64,000 nt of DNA from Xestospongia muta (GCA_963693285.1 OY848917.1:13516192-13580191); one strand, 5' to 3'. Numbered from the stretch's first letter, positions 1 to 10,434 are shown. The notes: generated by a model from the letters alone, not told the origin. Program-made: numbers and translations.

Positions 1-299
1 ACTGCCAAATACACCGTGTGTGCCAGGCTGTAAAAACAAAATTCTTGTGTTGTATTTTGTTATACCTACCTTCCATGAGCAGATTTACATCTTAAATAAT
101 TTCAAATGTCTTGTGTCTTCTTCAATCAATCATGAAAAATCTATAAAATGTATATATTATATTAACCTCATTTTCTTCCAAGTTGTCTTCTTTCTTTTTA
201 ATAACTATAAATAGAGAGAGATATGCATGACAAAGCTAGAGACTATTGTAGTAGTTGCTCTAAATTTAAAAGTGTAATTTAATTAGCCACAATTTTTTT
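1..299. other. intergenic, nothing recognised
   Basis: AT-rich sequence with no supported gene. A 64-codon open frame at 20-214 has no recognisable domain and reads like chance open sequence. Confidence 0.5.
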
Positions 300-1290
300 C
301 TCTATTGAGGATATTACATAAAACTTATCTTACAGCATATCTGAATATAATTCACTCTGCAATTGAAAATACATACAGTCAGTAATCTTCCACACTCATT
401 TGCTGATGAATATATATTGAGTAAAAAGTCATTGCTCTATCAATTTTATGATAAATTAATTTTCTATGATTAAAAAATACTAACTGAATAACAAAACAAT
501 ATCATGCATGTCCATGTAAGAAGAATAAAATTATATATATAGAACAACTGAATAACAAAACAATATCATGCATGTCCATGTAAGAAGAATAAAATTATAT
601 ATATAGAACAACTGTGTTGTTATTCTTAAGTGAATTAAAATACTAGACAATTTTCGCTTGGTAGCTTGGTCAGATCCAACTTTCTTTTGCCAGGCTAATA
701 AAATGATAAATATACGTTGCCAACGAGAGTAGTAGGATGATGCCAAATAAATTTCTTCTTCTTTGTCAACTCAAAGAGCTGCTGCCAGATGCTTCACTTC
801 ATCATGACTTTGAAGATCTTTATATAATTCCATAGCTAAATCAAAGAGCTTGTCTGGAGTAATAATATCTATACAAATATAAAAAATAGAAAAAATTGAA
901 TCAATGCCAAGCAAGAGGCATCAAGTTAAGCCTTAAATTATGCTAGTGTTAAACCAATCAATTGTTGTTTTTCTCATTATAATTTATTAGTGAATATTAG
1001 TATCAAACTATATACAGTGTCTTACCACTTTGTCTAAGAGTCCTTTCATACATCTAAAAAAGGACAATAAATTTATATTATGTAAATAAAGTGATTTCAA
1101 GCTTGTCCTGTTGTGCTTTTGATGATGAAATTACAAACTTTAGAATGTTGACTTCACTAGTAGGAACAAACAATACATTTAGTAAAGCAAGTGATTCATG
1201 AGTAAACAGTCCAAGCAAATCTCCAGCTTCAATCTCATCACCATAAGAAACAAGATTGAATCATCTAAGAGGTGGGGCTTCAAACAGATC
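300..1290 (-). pseudogene. Death-domain ROCO-like gene, 3' fragment (pseudogene)
   Basis: This is a degraded copy of the 3' end of the gene at 15319-23588, in the same orientation. It aligns by eye from the shared 3' flank (300-480 versus 15048-15230), through the Death-domain exon (about 610-870), the 28-nt exon (about 1034-1061) and a piece of the COR-like region (about 1130-1290, resembling 16190-16340). The block matching 15840-16190 is missing. The Death-domain frame has a premature TGA (complement of 771-773) where the intact gene encodes glycine. No P-loop part is present. It is a partial duplicate that cannot encode the original protein; it could still be transcribed. Confidence 0.75.
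482..609. repeat. 64-bp direct tandem duplication
   Basis: Two consecutive, essentially identical 64-bp copies (starting near 482 and 546) lie in the 3' flank of the pseudogene. The homologous flank at about 15236-15300 has a single diverged copy, so the doubling happened after the two loci separated. Confidence 0.85.
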
Positions 1291-1738
1291 ATGTCCATCT
1301 CAATTCCTTGTCTCTATTAAAATGAAGTTTGGTAGCTTATTAACAAAATGTAAATTGTTACTGAGTTAAGCTACACAATGAAAGATTTCTACTTTAATAC
1401 ATTGTACATCTATGTCTTCTTCAGGACAATGTTCCTTTTGAGGTTATGATTCCTGAGAGGCTTCTCTCTAATCATCAGATCATGTACAGGTATATACATG
1501 TATTGATAAACTTACAATGACATATCAACTTCTCCAATATTTAATAGCTTTAGTTAGTGGGTAGAAGAGTCTCACTTTGTTGCTTAGCAACATCATTTTC
1601 TTCTCCTTTGTCCACTTCTTTATCATTACCTGAACTAGATCTAATAAAGACAAAGAAGCTTCTGACAAACCCATATATTCAGCACCAAACAGGTCTTAAG
1701 TGTTAGGGAACTCACAATTAGTTATTGGTGGTGTAAGT
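1291..1738. other. no gene recognised
   Basis: AT-rich sequence between the pseudogene fragment and the LTR element. It may hold more decayed remnants of the Death-domain gene, but I could not align it with confidence. Confidence 0.4.
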
Positions 1739-1928
1739 TGTTGCTACTAACTTTCAAATAATCAAATGCTAAAACAGTTCAGATGGCACGATTAGAAGTG
1801 ATTATCAACGAAGTTACAAAAACTGAAGCATGGGCTAATTGAATCAAGATTAATTGATAACTATTAATGATTACATAAATATTAAAGTATTGACAATAAA
1901 TAATAGTGATTAGGATAGGGTTGCTACA
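1739..1928 (-). repeat. 3' LTR of the gypsy-type element
   Basis: 190 bp. It matches the repeat at 3745-3934 with about a dozen scattered differences, so the insertion is not recent. It begins TGTAGCAACC and ends AGTAGCAACA on the minus strand. Confidence 0.88.
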
Positions 1929-1933
1929 GTATT

Positions 1934-1947
1934 CCCCCTCCCCCCCC
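1934..1947 (-). other. polypurine tract
   Basis: On the minus strand this is a 14-nt run of G with one A, directly upstream of the 3' LTR, the expected place for the plus-strand priming site of an LTR retroelement. Confidence 0.75.
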
Positions 1948-1973
1948 AGTGAATGAGGTGGATGATCACAAAT

Positions 1974-2999
1974 TCATACATTGAGGCCGTGAACACGACG
2001 TCCAGAACAAGTTGTAGTGACAGTAAGAACTGGGTTGATGGTTGTGGTAGGTGGTTTACTTGAAGGAACTGAAGGTACATCAGTTGAATGTTCTGCAAGC
2101 TTAGGTTGCAAGGAGTTGGATTGATTATCAGATGTAGGACTAGAGATAAGAGAGGACAAGAGAGAGATGTTGGCAAGAGTATCTTTGATGAGGTGAAACA
2201 ATTCATTGGCTGTAGGTGTCCATTCCAAATTTTTTGAGGTTGAAGATAGTAAATAGTTAAGTGGTTTCAGAATGTGTACACATTTTGAAATGAATCTGTG
2301 GTAAAAATTGACTAGTCCAACAAAACTCATGTAATTTTCATTGAGTTGTTGGTTGCGGAAAATCCTGGATAACTGCAACTTTGTCGTCTAGTGGAGTGAT
2401 ACCATGCTGATTAACTTGGTGTCCCAAAAAGGTAAATTGGTGACACGTAATTTGGACTTGGAAGGGTTGATGACAATGCCATATTGTTGGAATCTTAGAA
2501 AAACACATCGAAGGTGGTTAAGATGTTCAGTTGGATTGCTGTTAGCAATCAATACATCATCTATATAAGCATATGTGAAGTCCACGCAATATGTGGTCTA
2601 TAAATCTTTGAAAAGTTTGAGCTGTGTTTCTGAGACCAAAAGGCATACAGAGGAATTCGAATAATCCAAAAGGAGTAATAACAGCAGTTTTTGGAATGTC
2701 ATCTGGATGAACAGGTACGTGATGATAGGCATGGACCAAGTCCAATTTAGAAAAAATAGTAGCACCATTTACTAAAGTCTTGGATGTTAGGCATGGGATA
2801 ATGATCAGGAATTGTTATGGAGTTGAGGGCCCTGTGGTCTTCACATGGACATCAGTCACCTGGAGTCTTTTTAGGTACCATGTGGAGAGGAGAGGACCAG
2901 TTGCTAAAAGATGGGTTGATGATTCCTAATTGTAGCATGTGTTTGAACTCTTGTCAGCCAATTTTAAGACGATCAGGTGACAGTCTGCGAGTATGGGCA
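1974..2999 (-). pseudogene. pol fragment: reverse transcriptase (gypsy type)
   Basis: The minus strand shows the start of a Ty3/gypsy reverse transcriptase (SNWSSPLHMVPKKTPGD near 2900, then a degenerate ALNSITIPDHYP), the finger/palm segment with FGLFEFLCMPFGLRNTAQTF (about 2610-2680), and the catalytic box YIDDVLIA (about 2555). The thumb follows (FVGLVNFYHRFI near 2320). Stops and frame changes interrupt it between 2999 and 2745 and again near 2557 and 2388. After the thumb the frame jumps to the C-terminal tail of the polyprotein, so RNase H and integrase are deleted. Nonfunctional. Confidence 0.85.
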
Positions 3000-3707
3000 T
3001 GAACAGATTGACCAGTAGTGATGATTTGAGTGATATTGTGGTTGAGTTTGGTAGTCGGAATTGGAGGGAGGGGTGCTTCCACAGTGTAAGGGTCTAGTAG
3101 AGATGAGTGATTCCACTAATTTCCTGAGGTCAGCAATTTCTGACCATAATTGGTCTACATCAGGAGAAGCGGCAGTAACCTTGGAGACTGTGGGTGTGGC
3201 TACCTCCATAATCTTATCTGCAAGCTGAGCTAACTCAATCAATTCTTTTGTGTCCATAGACGAGTACCATGCAACATTGGCAGGCAGGGGTTGTAGAAAC
3301 AGTTCACAAAGGAAGGTGGTATCTGCAGCATTGGTTTTGTCACCGAGAAGTTGCTGTATATGTCTCAACAACTGAGTTGGGTTTCTGTCACGTAGTTCTT
3401 CTGAGTTAAATAGTTGTTGCAAACAACGTTGTTTGGAAGTGGCAGTTCATTGTACTTATTGTTCTTTAAGTTTGTCGTATGGATTTGCGGTTGGGAGAGA
3501 TAGGATGAGATCACGTACCTCTTGGGTGAACTCAGGCGATAGGGAGGCCACGATGTGATCAAATTTAATCTTTTGAGCAGTGATCCCTTGAGTAATAAAC
3601 TGGGCTTTGACTTGCGCGAACCAGACTTGTGGATCAGCTGCCCAAAATAGTGGTATCTTTAGGTTGACATCAGCGGCGATAGGATGAGTGTCTGCTTCTA
3701 GTGACAT
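3000..3707 (-). pseudogene. gag-like polyprotein fragment
   Basis: Begins at an ATG just inside the 5' LTR. The first frame has the motif IPLFWAADPQVWFAQVKAQF and then FDHIVASLSPEFTQEVRDLI, a gag-like pattern common in invertebrate gypsy elements. After a frameshift around 3456 it resumes with QLLRHIQQLLGDKT and an LPANVAWYS segment. There is no CCHC knuckle or protease before reverse transcriptase starts, so the gag-pro junction is deleted. Confidence 0.8.
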
Positions 3708-3744
3708 AGTGTTCTACTGGGTTGTCCAGGTCAACAATGTAGGT

Positions 3745-3934
3745 TGTTGCTACTAACTTTCATATAATCAAATGGTAAAACAGTTCAGATGGCACAATTA
3801 GAAGTGATTATCAACAAAGTTACAAAAACTAAAGCACGGGCTAGTTGAATCAAGATTAATTGATAACTATTAATGATTACATAAATATTAAAGTAGTGAC
3901 AATGAATGATAGTGATTAGGATAGGGTTGCTACA
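3745..3934 (-). repeat. 5' LTR of the gypsy-type element
   Basis: 190-bp partner of 1739-1928. The gag ATG at 3707 lies 37 bp inside it, leaving a short leader. Confidence 0.88.
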
Positions 3935-4308
3935 GTCGTCTTGAGGGGTGTGGCTTGAAGGCTCTTCATTTTTCTGCTTTTTTTAATATTATTTTTACAT
4001 ATGTAATTAATGCATAATTTACACATAGTTAACATGATAAATACAAGTAGTACCCACTCGATGAGGATGTCCCCGAGAATCTGCTAGAGTCAGAACCACA
4101 CCTAGTTGTACTTGACTTATCTTTGGCATCTACAGACACATATATAAAATAATAAGTGATCAGTTATTCTTACTTCATCATCACTGCTGTCTACTTCAAC
4201 ATTACCATCTCCAAAGAAATCATTCTCCGTATCTTACATGTGTGACCACACACACTAACCATACTCATTAATTAAAAACGACATTAAAACGTCGTTAACT
4301 TACGTTAA
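3935..4308. other. no gene recognised
   Basis: AT-rich sequence between two mobile elements. No supported coding region or structure was found. Confidence 0.4.
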
Positions 4309-4319
4309 ATAAACAAACG
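4309..4319. repeat. 11-bp target-site duplication (left)
   Basis: ATAAACAAACG abuts the left TIR and is repeated exactly at 7883-7893 against the right TIR. Confidence 0.85.
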
Positions 4320-4354
4320 GGGTACACTACTTTCACTAGATCTGATGAACGGAA
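4320..4354 (+). repeat. left TIR of the MULE
   Basis: Pairs with 7845-7882. The inner 24 bases (ACTACTTTCACT, then GATCTGATGAACGGAA) match after one substitution; the outer end differs by a small indel. Confidence 0.88.
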
Positions 4355-6116
4355 GTCACATGACATGTTAATCAACTCACATCTCTACATGTGTTTACGA
4401 GTGTTTACTCTGAATTTCTCAATTTTGACTTCATTACTCACAATGGCCAAGCAAGATACTTCATCCAAGCCACCTTGGGCATGTGATCTCCATCCTGTTG
4501 GTGTGCACTATTACTCTAGTGTGGTTGACAATGTTGAAGAGTTGCTGGAGAGTCATAAGATAGCAACTCAAAGCTCTTTTGGCACTCGAAGCTCACTGAA
4601 AAAATATGTGCCCAGTGTGAACAAAGAAAATCATGACCCAGACCAGAGTCAATCCAAGGTATCAACATTTCTGTATTTATTTTATCTTTTGCTCCACTTA
4701 AATAATATAATTATACAGTACATGTTATCCTTTATTAACAATATTAGACAAAATCAAGAATCTTCTGGAATCATACAATAAATGGTTGCAATCTTGAATT
4801 TGACAATACTACATTCACAGTTTCTTCAATATGCAAACTTGATTGCCAGTTTGGTCAGCACTATTACAAAGAGAAGCAAGGGAAAGAAAAATCAGACTGT
4901 ACTCAATTACAAGGATCTCGAAAAATAGGTTGCAAGGTCCATATAATTGTTTGTACCATCATACTGTATCCTGATTTCAAACTTTCCAACTTAGAGATTG
5001 AAGATGTAGGTCCACGAAAACTGAAACAAATAAAAACAGACAAACTGAGAATGTTACAAAAAACTTTAACATCAGAAGTATCTACTACAATAAATACAAA
5101 ATATCATGTACTTTTACCAACAGAGGAGGCCCATCATTCCTTCCATCAAACAAGAGGACCGGCAGGATATGCACAGCATATACACCCAAAGCTTACTGAA
5201 AAAATTTATGAGCTTGTGTCAGAAGGGATTACCGATATGCAGGAAGTCAAATGAGCTTTAAAACACTACACATTGCATGTTCTTTATACTACACAAAAAC
5301 CCGAGTTAACAGACTGGGCATATTTCCCAACATCTGTAGATATAAGAAATCACATTTACAAAACATAACAAGCCTAACAATTATCTAAATTGTACCAAGA
5401 GAATGTAAAAATCAAAATTGACATGTGGCAAAAGGAAAACCCAGAATCGAGATTCCATTTTCGTCCATATAAAGCAAAAGCATCAGAGAGCAAGGAAGTA
5501 AAGGAACATGTGATTGATGATGAATCGTGTACATTTACACAAACACTACTGTATGTACACCAAGAAACATGGCAACAACAACTGCTTAAATGATATGGAA
5601 ATACAATTTCATTAATGGACGCAACCTATAAAACCACAAAGTAGGAAATAGCTTTATTTTTTATAGCAGTGAAAACGAATGTAGGTTATTCTGTATTGGC
5701 AGAATTTGTAGTACAATCAGAAATGTCAGAGCAAATTTCTGAAGCTCTTTCAATTTTATCATCATGGAACCCAGAATGGCTGCCCCAATTTTTTATGACT
5801 GATTACTCAGAGGCTGAGATGGGTGCAATTTTGAAAGTATTTCCCATGTGTCAGACATACCTGTGTGACTTTCTTAGAGAACAGTCATGGGAACGATGGA
5901 CTAAAGAGCGGAAACACAGTCTATCTGTTGATCAAGCTGTACAATTGCTTTGTCTGTTGCGTGGCTGTGCTCATGCTCCATTTCCAACAGATGCCTCCCT
6001 TTCTGTTGATCAGTACTATCAGGAACATATTAAGACTCTAAAACAAAGCAGAATATGGCAGCATAATCAGCAAGTCAGAGAATGGTTAGAAACTAAATAG
6101 CTTTCTTCACCCAAGG

Positions 6117-6173
6117 TATGTACATACATACATACCATACATACCATACATACCATACATACATACATACATA
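6117..6173. repeat. TACA-type microsatellite
   Basis: Imperfect tetranucleotide run of TACA with CATA interruptions inside the MULE, between the DDE core and the SWIM-like exon. Confidence 0.85.
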
Positions 6174-7487
6174 TTACAAGCAACACTAGGTACATGTAGT
6201 TCTATTGCTTTGTACATACTTATCAAAAATACCTCTTCATAAACTACAAACAGTCTTCTGAATACCGTTCATATAAGTCTTTTGTACCCAACTCTCTACA
6301 TGGCTGACCACGATCAGTAATTATTAGCTGTATGGAAAGACGATCAAAATCACTCAAGTATACCAAAGAAGACGTGTGCCTAATTAGTGATAGTTATGGC
6401 AAATTTAGTGTTAGAGGGTCTAATGATGGTAACCACCATTGTTTGGTGTTAGCTCAGATGAAACAAGTCCATCTTGTACATGTCGAGATTGGACACAATG
6501 GCACATTGCTTGCAAACACTTTTGGGCAGTGTTTTCGATTCTAACCCTCTTGGAACTGGGATAAACTACCTGAAAATTATAAGAAGAGTGCTTACCTCAG
6601 TACAGATACTGATGCTCTGGACACTTTCGTTGACAAGTCATCATTATTGACATCATCAATGGAAATTACCAATGATCTTGACAGCTCACCAGGTGACATC
6701 AATTCTAGGGATCCTGAAATGGATAAATTCCAAGACAGAAGGTATAACATGTACATTAATTGAATTATATTATCATTAGTCATTCACAGATATTCTACAA
6801 GTCTCTAAAACTGGAGGGAGGGCGAGCAAGAACAGCTCTTAAAGTCTTAGAAACCATGACATACTCATGCTTAAATCCAGGAGATTTAAATGGTCTTACT
6901 GAAAGTGTGGAAAAACTTACGACAGAATTTAAAGGAAAGCTTCCTAAATCAGAGAGTATTATCTTGCATCCTAATGCAAGAAAGCTATTTCGAAAAAGAG
7001 CCCAACAGATACTCAAGAAATATTGATCATTGCCCAAATATGTCAGATGAGGGAAACACAAAAGTGAGTGGCACCATCGACATCGTGTTGGTCAGAAAGC
7101 TTCCAAACTCAGAAAGGTATTATTCACAAAATTCGTTGTACATTATATGTGCATAATGAACAGAAATACATAATAACATTATGTACTCCATAATAACATT
7201 TACCCATTTTTGAAACACTTGGTAATTAGGAAAGCCCTCTTGTACATGTACAAATTTGAGAATTCTGTGCAAATCAAAAAAGTTAAAATTATACAGGCTA
7301 CTCAAAACCACTTGTCTACAAAGGCACAACCTACTCCAGAAAACTCAGGTCTATCTTCAACAAATAATAAACATGAATCCAAGTTCATTGGACTCAAGGG
7401 AAACGAAAAGATTGGTAAAATGTTCTATCATAGTGTATACAGTTAATACATAAAATGCATTATACAGTTAGTAAAAAGCGTAAGAGA

Positions 7488-7606
7488 TGTGGTGTACTGG
7501 ATGTACAGAAAGGAATTGTGGTACTTGCAAGTACTGTTTGGATATGAAGAAATTTGGAGGGGCAAGAAAACAAAAACAATCTTGTGTGAAAAGAAGATGT
7601 ACTCCA
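7488..7606 (+). other. CXXC zinc-finger module inside the MULE
   Basis: Read across one small deletion, all eight cysteines of the CXXC class are present with the CGTCKYCLDMKKFGG core and KQSC..RRC end. In DNMT1, KMT2A, KDM2, TET and CFP1 proteins this module binds unmethylated CpG. The first Cys-Gly (7488-7493) and the rest are out of frame because about four bases are missing. The exon ends at a plausible donor after 7609. Confidence 0.8.
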
Positions 7607-7844
7607 CAGGTACACTATTTAATGTATATGCAACTTACATAATGACAAGTCAATTTCTTTCATATAGGTCTTTGTAACCTCACCTATGCAAGGTCCTTCT
7701 CAAGTTTCCCCTCATCAGACAATAACAATAGTTTGATGATAACGATTATTATTAACTGATAAATAAGTAACTCATAAAAAAAACACTTCCGTTCATCTAT
7801 TATTATTAACTCATAAAAAGTCAGTAAGTCACGTGCAAAAACAT

Positions 7845-7882
7845 TTCCGTTCATCAGATCGAGTGAAAGTAGTGTGTCCCCT
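7845..7882 (-). repeat. right TIR of the MULE
   Basis: Inverted partner of 4320-4354, followed immediately by the second target duplication at 7883-7893. Confidence 0.88.
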
Positions 7883-7909
7883 ATAAACAAACGCGAGAAG
7901 TAGACAAAG

Positions 7910-10206
7910 ATGTTGGATGACTTGGATTTCTTTACTATTTTTACTAAAGGCGGTATAGTCCTTTGGTATTTTGAAGATATTGCTGAACCCCCTCCAGCAC
8001 TCCCTCCAGCATCAGCTGTCAATGCTCTAATTAAGACAGTATTGCTCAAAGTAAGAACTATAATATATATATTATATCAGGAGCGCATGAGCGTCGCGAA
8101 GCGATTCGAAGGAGCATCAAACTGCCATTATATTTGTATTCTAACCATTGTCGAAACAGGGTCAAGGATTATTCCATATAAGGAAATACACTTACTTATA
8201 GTATGTCCGAGTTGAGAAGAGCCCCTTATTAAAAAAAAGGTGTTGCATGCATGGAATGTTAGGTGAGGTATTTTCTCACCTAATATATTCAATTAGCACT
8301 AAAGCACATTTTAATATTATTCATTATTTGTTCACGTGAATGTCATGCGAACAGACCACGTTTTCTCTCGTGTTAGTGAAGATGCCAACAGGGAAGAGAC
8401 TAAAGTCTCAAACAAAGGAGGTTGTTGCGCATGTGTACGACTATTTTGAGGAACTAAGCAGGTGTAAAGTTAGTGGATGAGTTCATTATTCGAGTTGGAG
8501 GTGAATCAGATGAGTCTGATGGTTCCGATCAATCTGATGATAGTTCTGATGACGAATAGTTCTAGGCATTGTCAGTTTCCTTCTTTGTAAAAAGGTTTTT
8601 TTCAAAACCACGGTGGCTTTTATAGCTGCCCAAAATTCACAAAAGGCAATACCTGATTATTATTTTTATAAAAACAGAATATCAATTAATATAATTAGAA
8701 ATGTAATTTTGAATTCCCACGTGACATACAGCTGACTTTTCAAGGCGAAAATTGTTGTGAATGATAATCGTCGAATGTGTTGAATTTGAGGTATGACGAA
8801 GGTATGCCATTGAAAATGTATGGAGTTGTTTAGTTTGCTACTTTCTTGTAGCACTAGAGAGTCAAATTTTATATATAAAATGCGGGTTTGCAAGCTTAAT
8901 TGATTGGTGCAAGTTCCATGCAAATAGCACGTAAAACGGCAAAGTTATTTACATGTCTGGGTGGTTCTTCTCAACTCGGACATACTAGTATAGCATAAGT
9001 ACTGCTAAGTACGTGACGGAGCAATGAATATTATTACAATCATATGTCGAGTAAAACGAAAAAGTCGAAACTAAGAAAGAAGTTATGTACATCGAGAAAC
9101 GTTTAAAAGAATTATACTTGGAAGTTATGGAGGCTTTTGTCATTAAAGAGGTGGAAACAGTTGAACAACCTATATCACTTTATTCAACAAGACTAGTTCT
9201 CTGGCACTACATGAAAACTAGTCTCAGGCTAGAGAAGTTGCTGGAGTTCTTAAAAAGAACTTTCTGCCAGCTTTTTTGCATCTATTACAAGGGTAACAAA
9301 CGTTTTGGTAGTTTCCTTGCTGGGTGGTACAAGGAAGTACGCACTTTAGCCTGTGACACTTTGTCCACACAGAACACCAGGACACTTGGGAGTTACCTTG
9401 TGTCTGAATATAATGATATATGTTGTTCAAGGTTGCTTGGCCATTTTCTTGACTTCTTGACTTCTCTTAAATTTATCTATTTAAAGCACACCTACTAAGA
9501 GGTTACAGCCCAGAAGCTATTAAAATGCAAAACACTTAGCAGTTATGTCCATATATGGACATATGTTCTAAGCCTTGATTCGACAACAGTTGATTAAGGG
9601 AGTTTGACACTCCTTTGCGTCGCTTCACGACGCTCATGCGCTCCTGATTATATATATAGTAGATGTATTATTATGATCTAATATTTATTATATCTTCATT
9701 ACATAAGAGAAAAGGAAAGGATATGTTCTGTTATGATGCATACAAGCTCCAATATGAAGTGGATGATGAATTTGAACTTGTTTTTGTGGTATGGCCAATA
9801 GATGGACAGGTGCTATGTTAGCCTCGTACCCAGGCGTTCAACAAATGCCTGGGTATGACGCTAATACTATGAATGAATGGACAAACAGACAGATGATTGG
9901 ATGGACAGTGATAAATATATTCATATGGATGGTTGTCTTTGTTGTTAGGTTGTGTATCGATCCACTCTTAAGCCAACGTATGTTGATAAGCTACTTGAAC
10001 AAGTTCATCTAACTTTTCAAGATTGTTACAAGAATGATCTCAAGAAGGGATCACTTGCTCCATCAGTGTATGCGAATTTTGGTGACAAGTTCAAAGTAAA
10101 TACAGTTACATGACACTCATATGACCTTCATATGTTCATTAGGAAATATTGAGTCATTTAGAGGAGTTGGATCATTCGGGTACCTCTTCTCCTCCCCCTA
10201 ATGGAG
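7910..10206 (+). CDS. SRPRA: signal recognition particle receptor subunit alpha, 5' part only
   Basis: SRPRA docks SRP-ribosome complexes at the ER membrane through SRPRB. Four exons are readable: 7910-8050 (MLDDLDFFTIFTKGGIVLWY, the classic N-terminus), 9708-9788 (YKLQYEVDDEFELVFV), 9949-10095 (LKPTYVDKLLEQVHLTFQDC) and 10143-10206 (EILSHLEELDHS). All have GT/AG borders and phases that fit. Together they cover the SRX/longin-like domain that binds SRPRB, about 145 of some 640 residues. The linker, NG GTPase domain and remaining exons are not found downstream, where transposon relics begin; reading through exon 4 meets a stop near 10240. So this is a truncated copy, or the rest has moved. Intron 1 is enlarged by a mobile element. 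Confidence 0.82.
8078..9646. mobile_element. hAT-like non-autonomous element in SRPRA intron 1
   Basis: The ends are inverted repeats of roughly 35 bp starting CAGGAGCGCATGAGCGTCG, flanked by ATTATAT on both sides (8071-8077 and 9647-9653). The CAG start and the 7-8-bp duplication suggest hAT, but no transposase is present. A 137-codon open frame at 9085-9498 has no similarity I recognise. A Tc1/mariner-type element is nested at 8204-8982. Confidence 0.7.
8204..8982 (+). mobile_element. Tc1/mariner-type deletion derivative, copy 1
   Basis: Bounded by inverted TGTCCGAGTTGAGAAGA with flanking TA dinucleotides, the target duplication of this superfamily. Inside, 8381-8450 reads MPTGKRLKSQTKEVVAHVYD, the start of an IS630/mariner-like transposase, and 8475-8560 reads an acidic C-terminal tail (GESDESDGSDQSDDSSDDE). 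The catalytic middle is deleted. It is homologous to 36315-36698. Confidence 0.8.
9819..9863. repeat. small hairpin repeat
   Basis: Two 17-bp arms (TAGCCTCGTACCCAGGC and its near-complement) around an 11-bp loop in SRPRA intron 2. A degenerate relative with the same right arm is at 22227-22275, suggesting a dispersed foldback or MITE end. Confidence 0.6.
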
Positions 10207-10386
10207 GTGTGTTCTCATTCTTCAAATCTTTAATTGTCTAAAAGCTGGACATGCTATTACCTGAAGGAATGGGAATGTCCCACCTTGACTGAATACAGTC
10301 TATTCAATAATTGTCAGTTAATTAATTTGGGTGTGTTTTTTTATCACGTTGTTTATTTTGTTCGTGTTCTTTTGTAGTCTAGCGAG

Positions 10387-10434
10387 CTAGACCCTCCTCC
10401 TTTTTGATATGCTGATGGGCAGAGGAGGGTCTAG
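10387..10434. repeat. 13-bp-arm hairpin
   Basis: CTAGACCCTCCTC and its exact reverse complement enclose 22 bp. A relative of the arm (AGACCCTCATCATC, minus strand) lies at about 12763-12777, beyond the transposase, so this may mark the ends of the hAT element, although no target duplication was found. Confidence 0.55.

Larger units (their letters stand above)
1739..3934 (-). mobile_element. internally deleted Ty3/gypsy-type LTR retrotransposon
   Basis: A complete LTR-to-LTR element of about 2.2 kb, read on the minus strand. Two 190-bp direct repeats bound it and carry the terminal TG...CA expected of LTRs. Between them, on the minus strand, come a gag-like frame, part of a reverse transcriptase, and then the basic C-terminal tail typical of pol (TCSGRRVHG). 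Protease, RNase H and integrase are absent, so two internal deletions are inferred. A purine tract immediately precedes the 3' LTR. I could not find a convincing target-site duplication in the flanks. Not autonomous. Confidence 0.85.
4443..7609 (+). pseudogene. MULE transposase with SWIM-like and CXXC zinc fingers (pseudogene)
   Basis: The first exon starts at 4443 (MAKQDTSSKPPWACDLHP). A zinc-binding DNA-recognition segment of the FLYWCH/CaRF-like type follows near 4830-4970 (DCQFGQHYYKEKQG, GSRKIGCKVHI). The DDE-type core spans about 5390-6100, with LMDATYKTTK (first Asp at 5618) and MTDYSEAEMGA (second Asp at 5801), then CDFLREQSWERW where relatives usually have His instead of Leu. A SWIM-like half-motif (CRDWTQWHIACKHF) lies at about 6484-6525. 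A long linker ends in a CXXC finger at 7488-7606 (CTGCTERNCGTCKYC, LDMKKFGG, QSCVKRRC). Stops at 5252, 5368, 5591 and 5642 and several frameshifts make it inactive. Confidence 0.82.
4320..7882 (+). mobile_element. MULE-type DNA transposon (decayed)
   Basis: A 3563-bp element bounded by inverted repeats and an exact 11-bp target duplication, within the 9-11 bp typical of Mutator-like elements. It holds a broken, intron-containing transposase gene on the plus strand. The right end has an extra direct duplication of about 60 bp (7740-7800 repeated in 7800-7860), so the TIR core TTCCGTTCATC occurs twice there. It inserted 27 bp upstream of the SRPRA start codon, in its promoter or 5' UTR. Confidence 0.85.

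Noticed and set aside
7684..8049. 121-codon minus-strand ORF
   Set aside because: Antisense of SRPRA exon 1 and the MULE end.
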